A stretch of 64,000 nucleotides of DNA, from positions 2,914,001-2,978,000 of the forward strand of contig NZ_AP019657.1 of assembly GCF_009938225.1 (NCBI RefSeq). The letters are read 5' to 3'. The translations under genes were made by a program, and so were the position numbers. This DNA comes from Vibrio ponticus (GTDB lineage: Bacteria; Pseudomonadota; Gammaproteobacteria; Enterobacterales; Vibrionaceae). Positions 63,710 to 64,000 of this stretch are shown piece by piece. The notes beneath the pieces are model-generated. The model did no database searches. It saw only the letters and a list, made by a program, of their open reading frames with translations, and was not told the origin of the DNA. Positions within the stretch are counted from its first letter, which is position 1; each line of letters opens with the position of its first letter.

Positions 63710-63751
63710 ACTGCTTAGATTTAACCAAAATTCGTTATTGATTTTAGATGT

Positions 63752-63779
63752 AAAAAAAGCCCCAGTACTGGGGCTTTTT
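63752..63779. terminator. terminator of envZ (bidirectional)
   Basis: AAAAAGCCCC AGTACT GGGGCTTTTT is a perfect palindrome flanked by A and T runs, placed between the envZ stop and the D-ornithine operon promoter. Confidence 0.9.
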
Positions 63780-63803
63780 ACTTTTGGCGTCAGTGGTCAA
63801 TTA

Positions 63804-64000
63804 TCACTTGATCACCGGGAAGCTCACTTGTACTTTCAAGCCGCCTTCACCCCGGTTATTGACCACCACCGAGCCGTTATGTTGGCTTACGATACGTTTA
63901 ACAATCGCCAGTCCCAACCCCGTTCCTTCACTGCCACGCGCGGTGTCGCCACGGGTGAAGGGTTCGAACAGTTTCGCGACCTGATCGGTTGCAATACCAG
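63804..64000 (-). CDS. envZ: osmosensor histidine kinase EnvZ, C-terminal part (runs off right edge)
   Basis: The last ~65 codons of a sensor histidine kinase are visible: DQVAKLFEPFTRGDTARGSE, the G2 box GTGLGLAIVKRIV, GEGGLKVQVSFPVIK and the stop. The pattern matches Vibrio EnvZ, the kinase for OmpR. The catalytic His and membrane parts lie beyond the right edge, so the identity rests on the ATP-binding domain only. Confidence 0.75.
   Translation of the reverse strand, partial: GIATDQVAKLFEPFTRGDTARGSEGTGLGLAIVKRIVSQHNGSVVVNNRGEGGLKVQVSFPVIK

Overview
The window looks like chromosome 1 of a Vibrio or close relative. The evidence is the gene order def-fmt / LysM-like / dprA / smg / yrdD / purEK / tsaC-hemF-aroE-yrdB / yrdA running into an rRNA operon, a 16S-23S spacer with tRNA-Glu, tRNA-Lys and tRNA-Val, the ntrC-ntrB-glnA / typA block, yihY-dtd-yiiD, pckA, hslO-hslR, a complete gspC-N type II secretion operon and an envZ fragment at the right edge. 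Almost all of it is housekeeping DNA with intact genes. I see no insertion sequence, prophage or CRISPR array.

Layout. 1-8.8 kb: tRNA formylation and deformylation (minus strand), DNA uptake and zinc-ribbon genes, purine biosynthesis under a PurR box, then tsaC-hemF-aroE-yrdB. 8.8-14.9 kb: an rRNA operon with two promoters and two boxA elements, ending in tRNA-Ser(UGA) and a strong terminator. 15.7-25 kb: pdxY, add, a dual GGDEF-EAL membrane protein, and the NtrC/NtrB/glutamine synthetase nitrogen module with recognisable NtrC and sigma-54 sites. 25.4-27.2 kb: typA/bipA. 27.4-36 kb: a membrane Ser/Thr kinase, an ECF sigma factor of the kinase-partnered type and three exported proteins. This is accessory DNA and resembles the phosphorylation-activated ECF43 (EcfP/PknT-type) arrangement described in Vibrio parahaemolyticus. 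36-45 kb: NTPase, DUF2959 lipoprotein, YihY, Dtd, YiiD, AsmA-like protein, PEP carboxykinase, Hsp33 and Hsp15. 45.2-56.5 kb: gspC to gspN. 56.6-63.6 kb: a sigma-54 activator facing a four-gene minus-strand operon (D-ornithine/lysine decarboxylase-like enzyme, APC antiporter, ornithine racemase-like enzyme, second APC permease) behind a well-formed sigma-54 promoter. 63.8 kb to the end: the C-terminus of EnvZ.

Three things stand out. (1) The decarboxylase-antiporter-racemase-permease operon reads as a D-amino-acid polyamine pathway: L-ornithine or lysine is taken up, racemised, decarboxylated to a diamine and exchanged. (2) The kinase/sigma locus has a sigma factor whose DAED acidic motif is replaced by Ser-Thr-Thr-Ala, a kinase with DFN in place of DFG, two exported proteins sharing a module, and a similar promoter-like block before the kinase gene and before the large lipoprotein gene. 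(3) The 16S and 23S genes differ from the bacterial consensus at many nearly invariant positions, often where GGCC is expected and with GTACC-like strings in its place, while the tRNAs, 5S and processing stems look normal. Unpolished consensus error in a multicopy repeat is the likeliest cause, but it should be checked before these rRNA sequences are used.

Family assignments come from reading the translations and from memory of the families. No searches or alignments were run.
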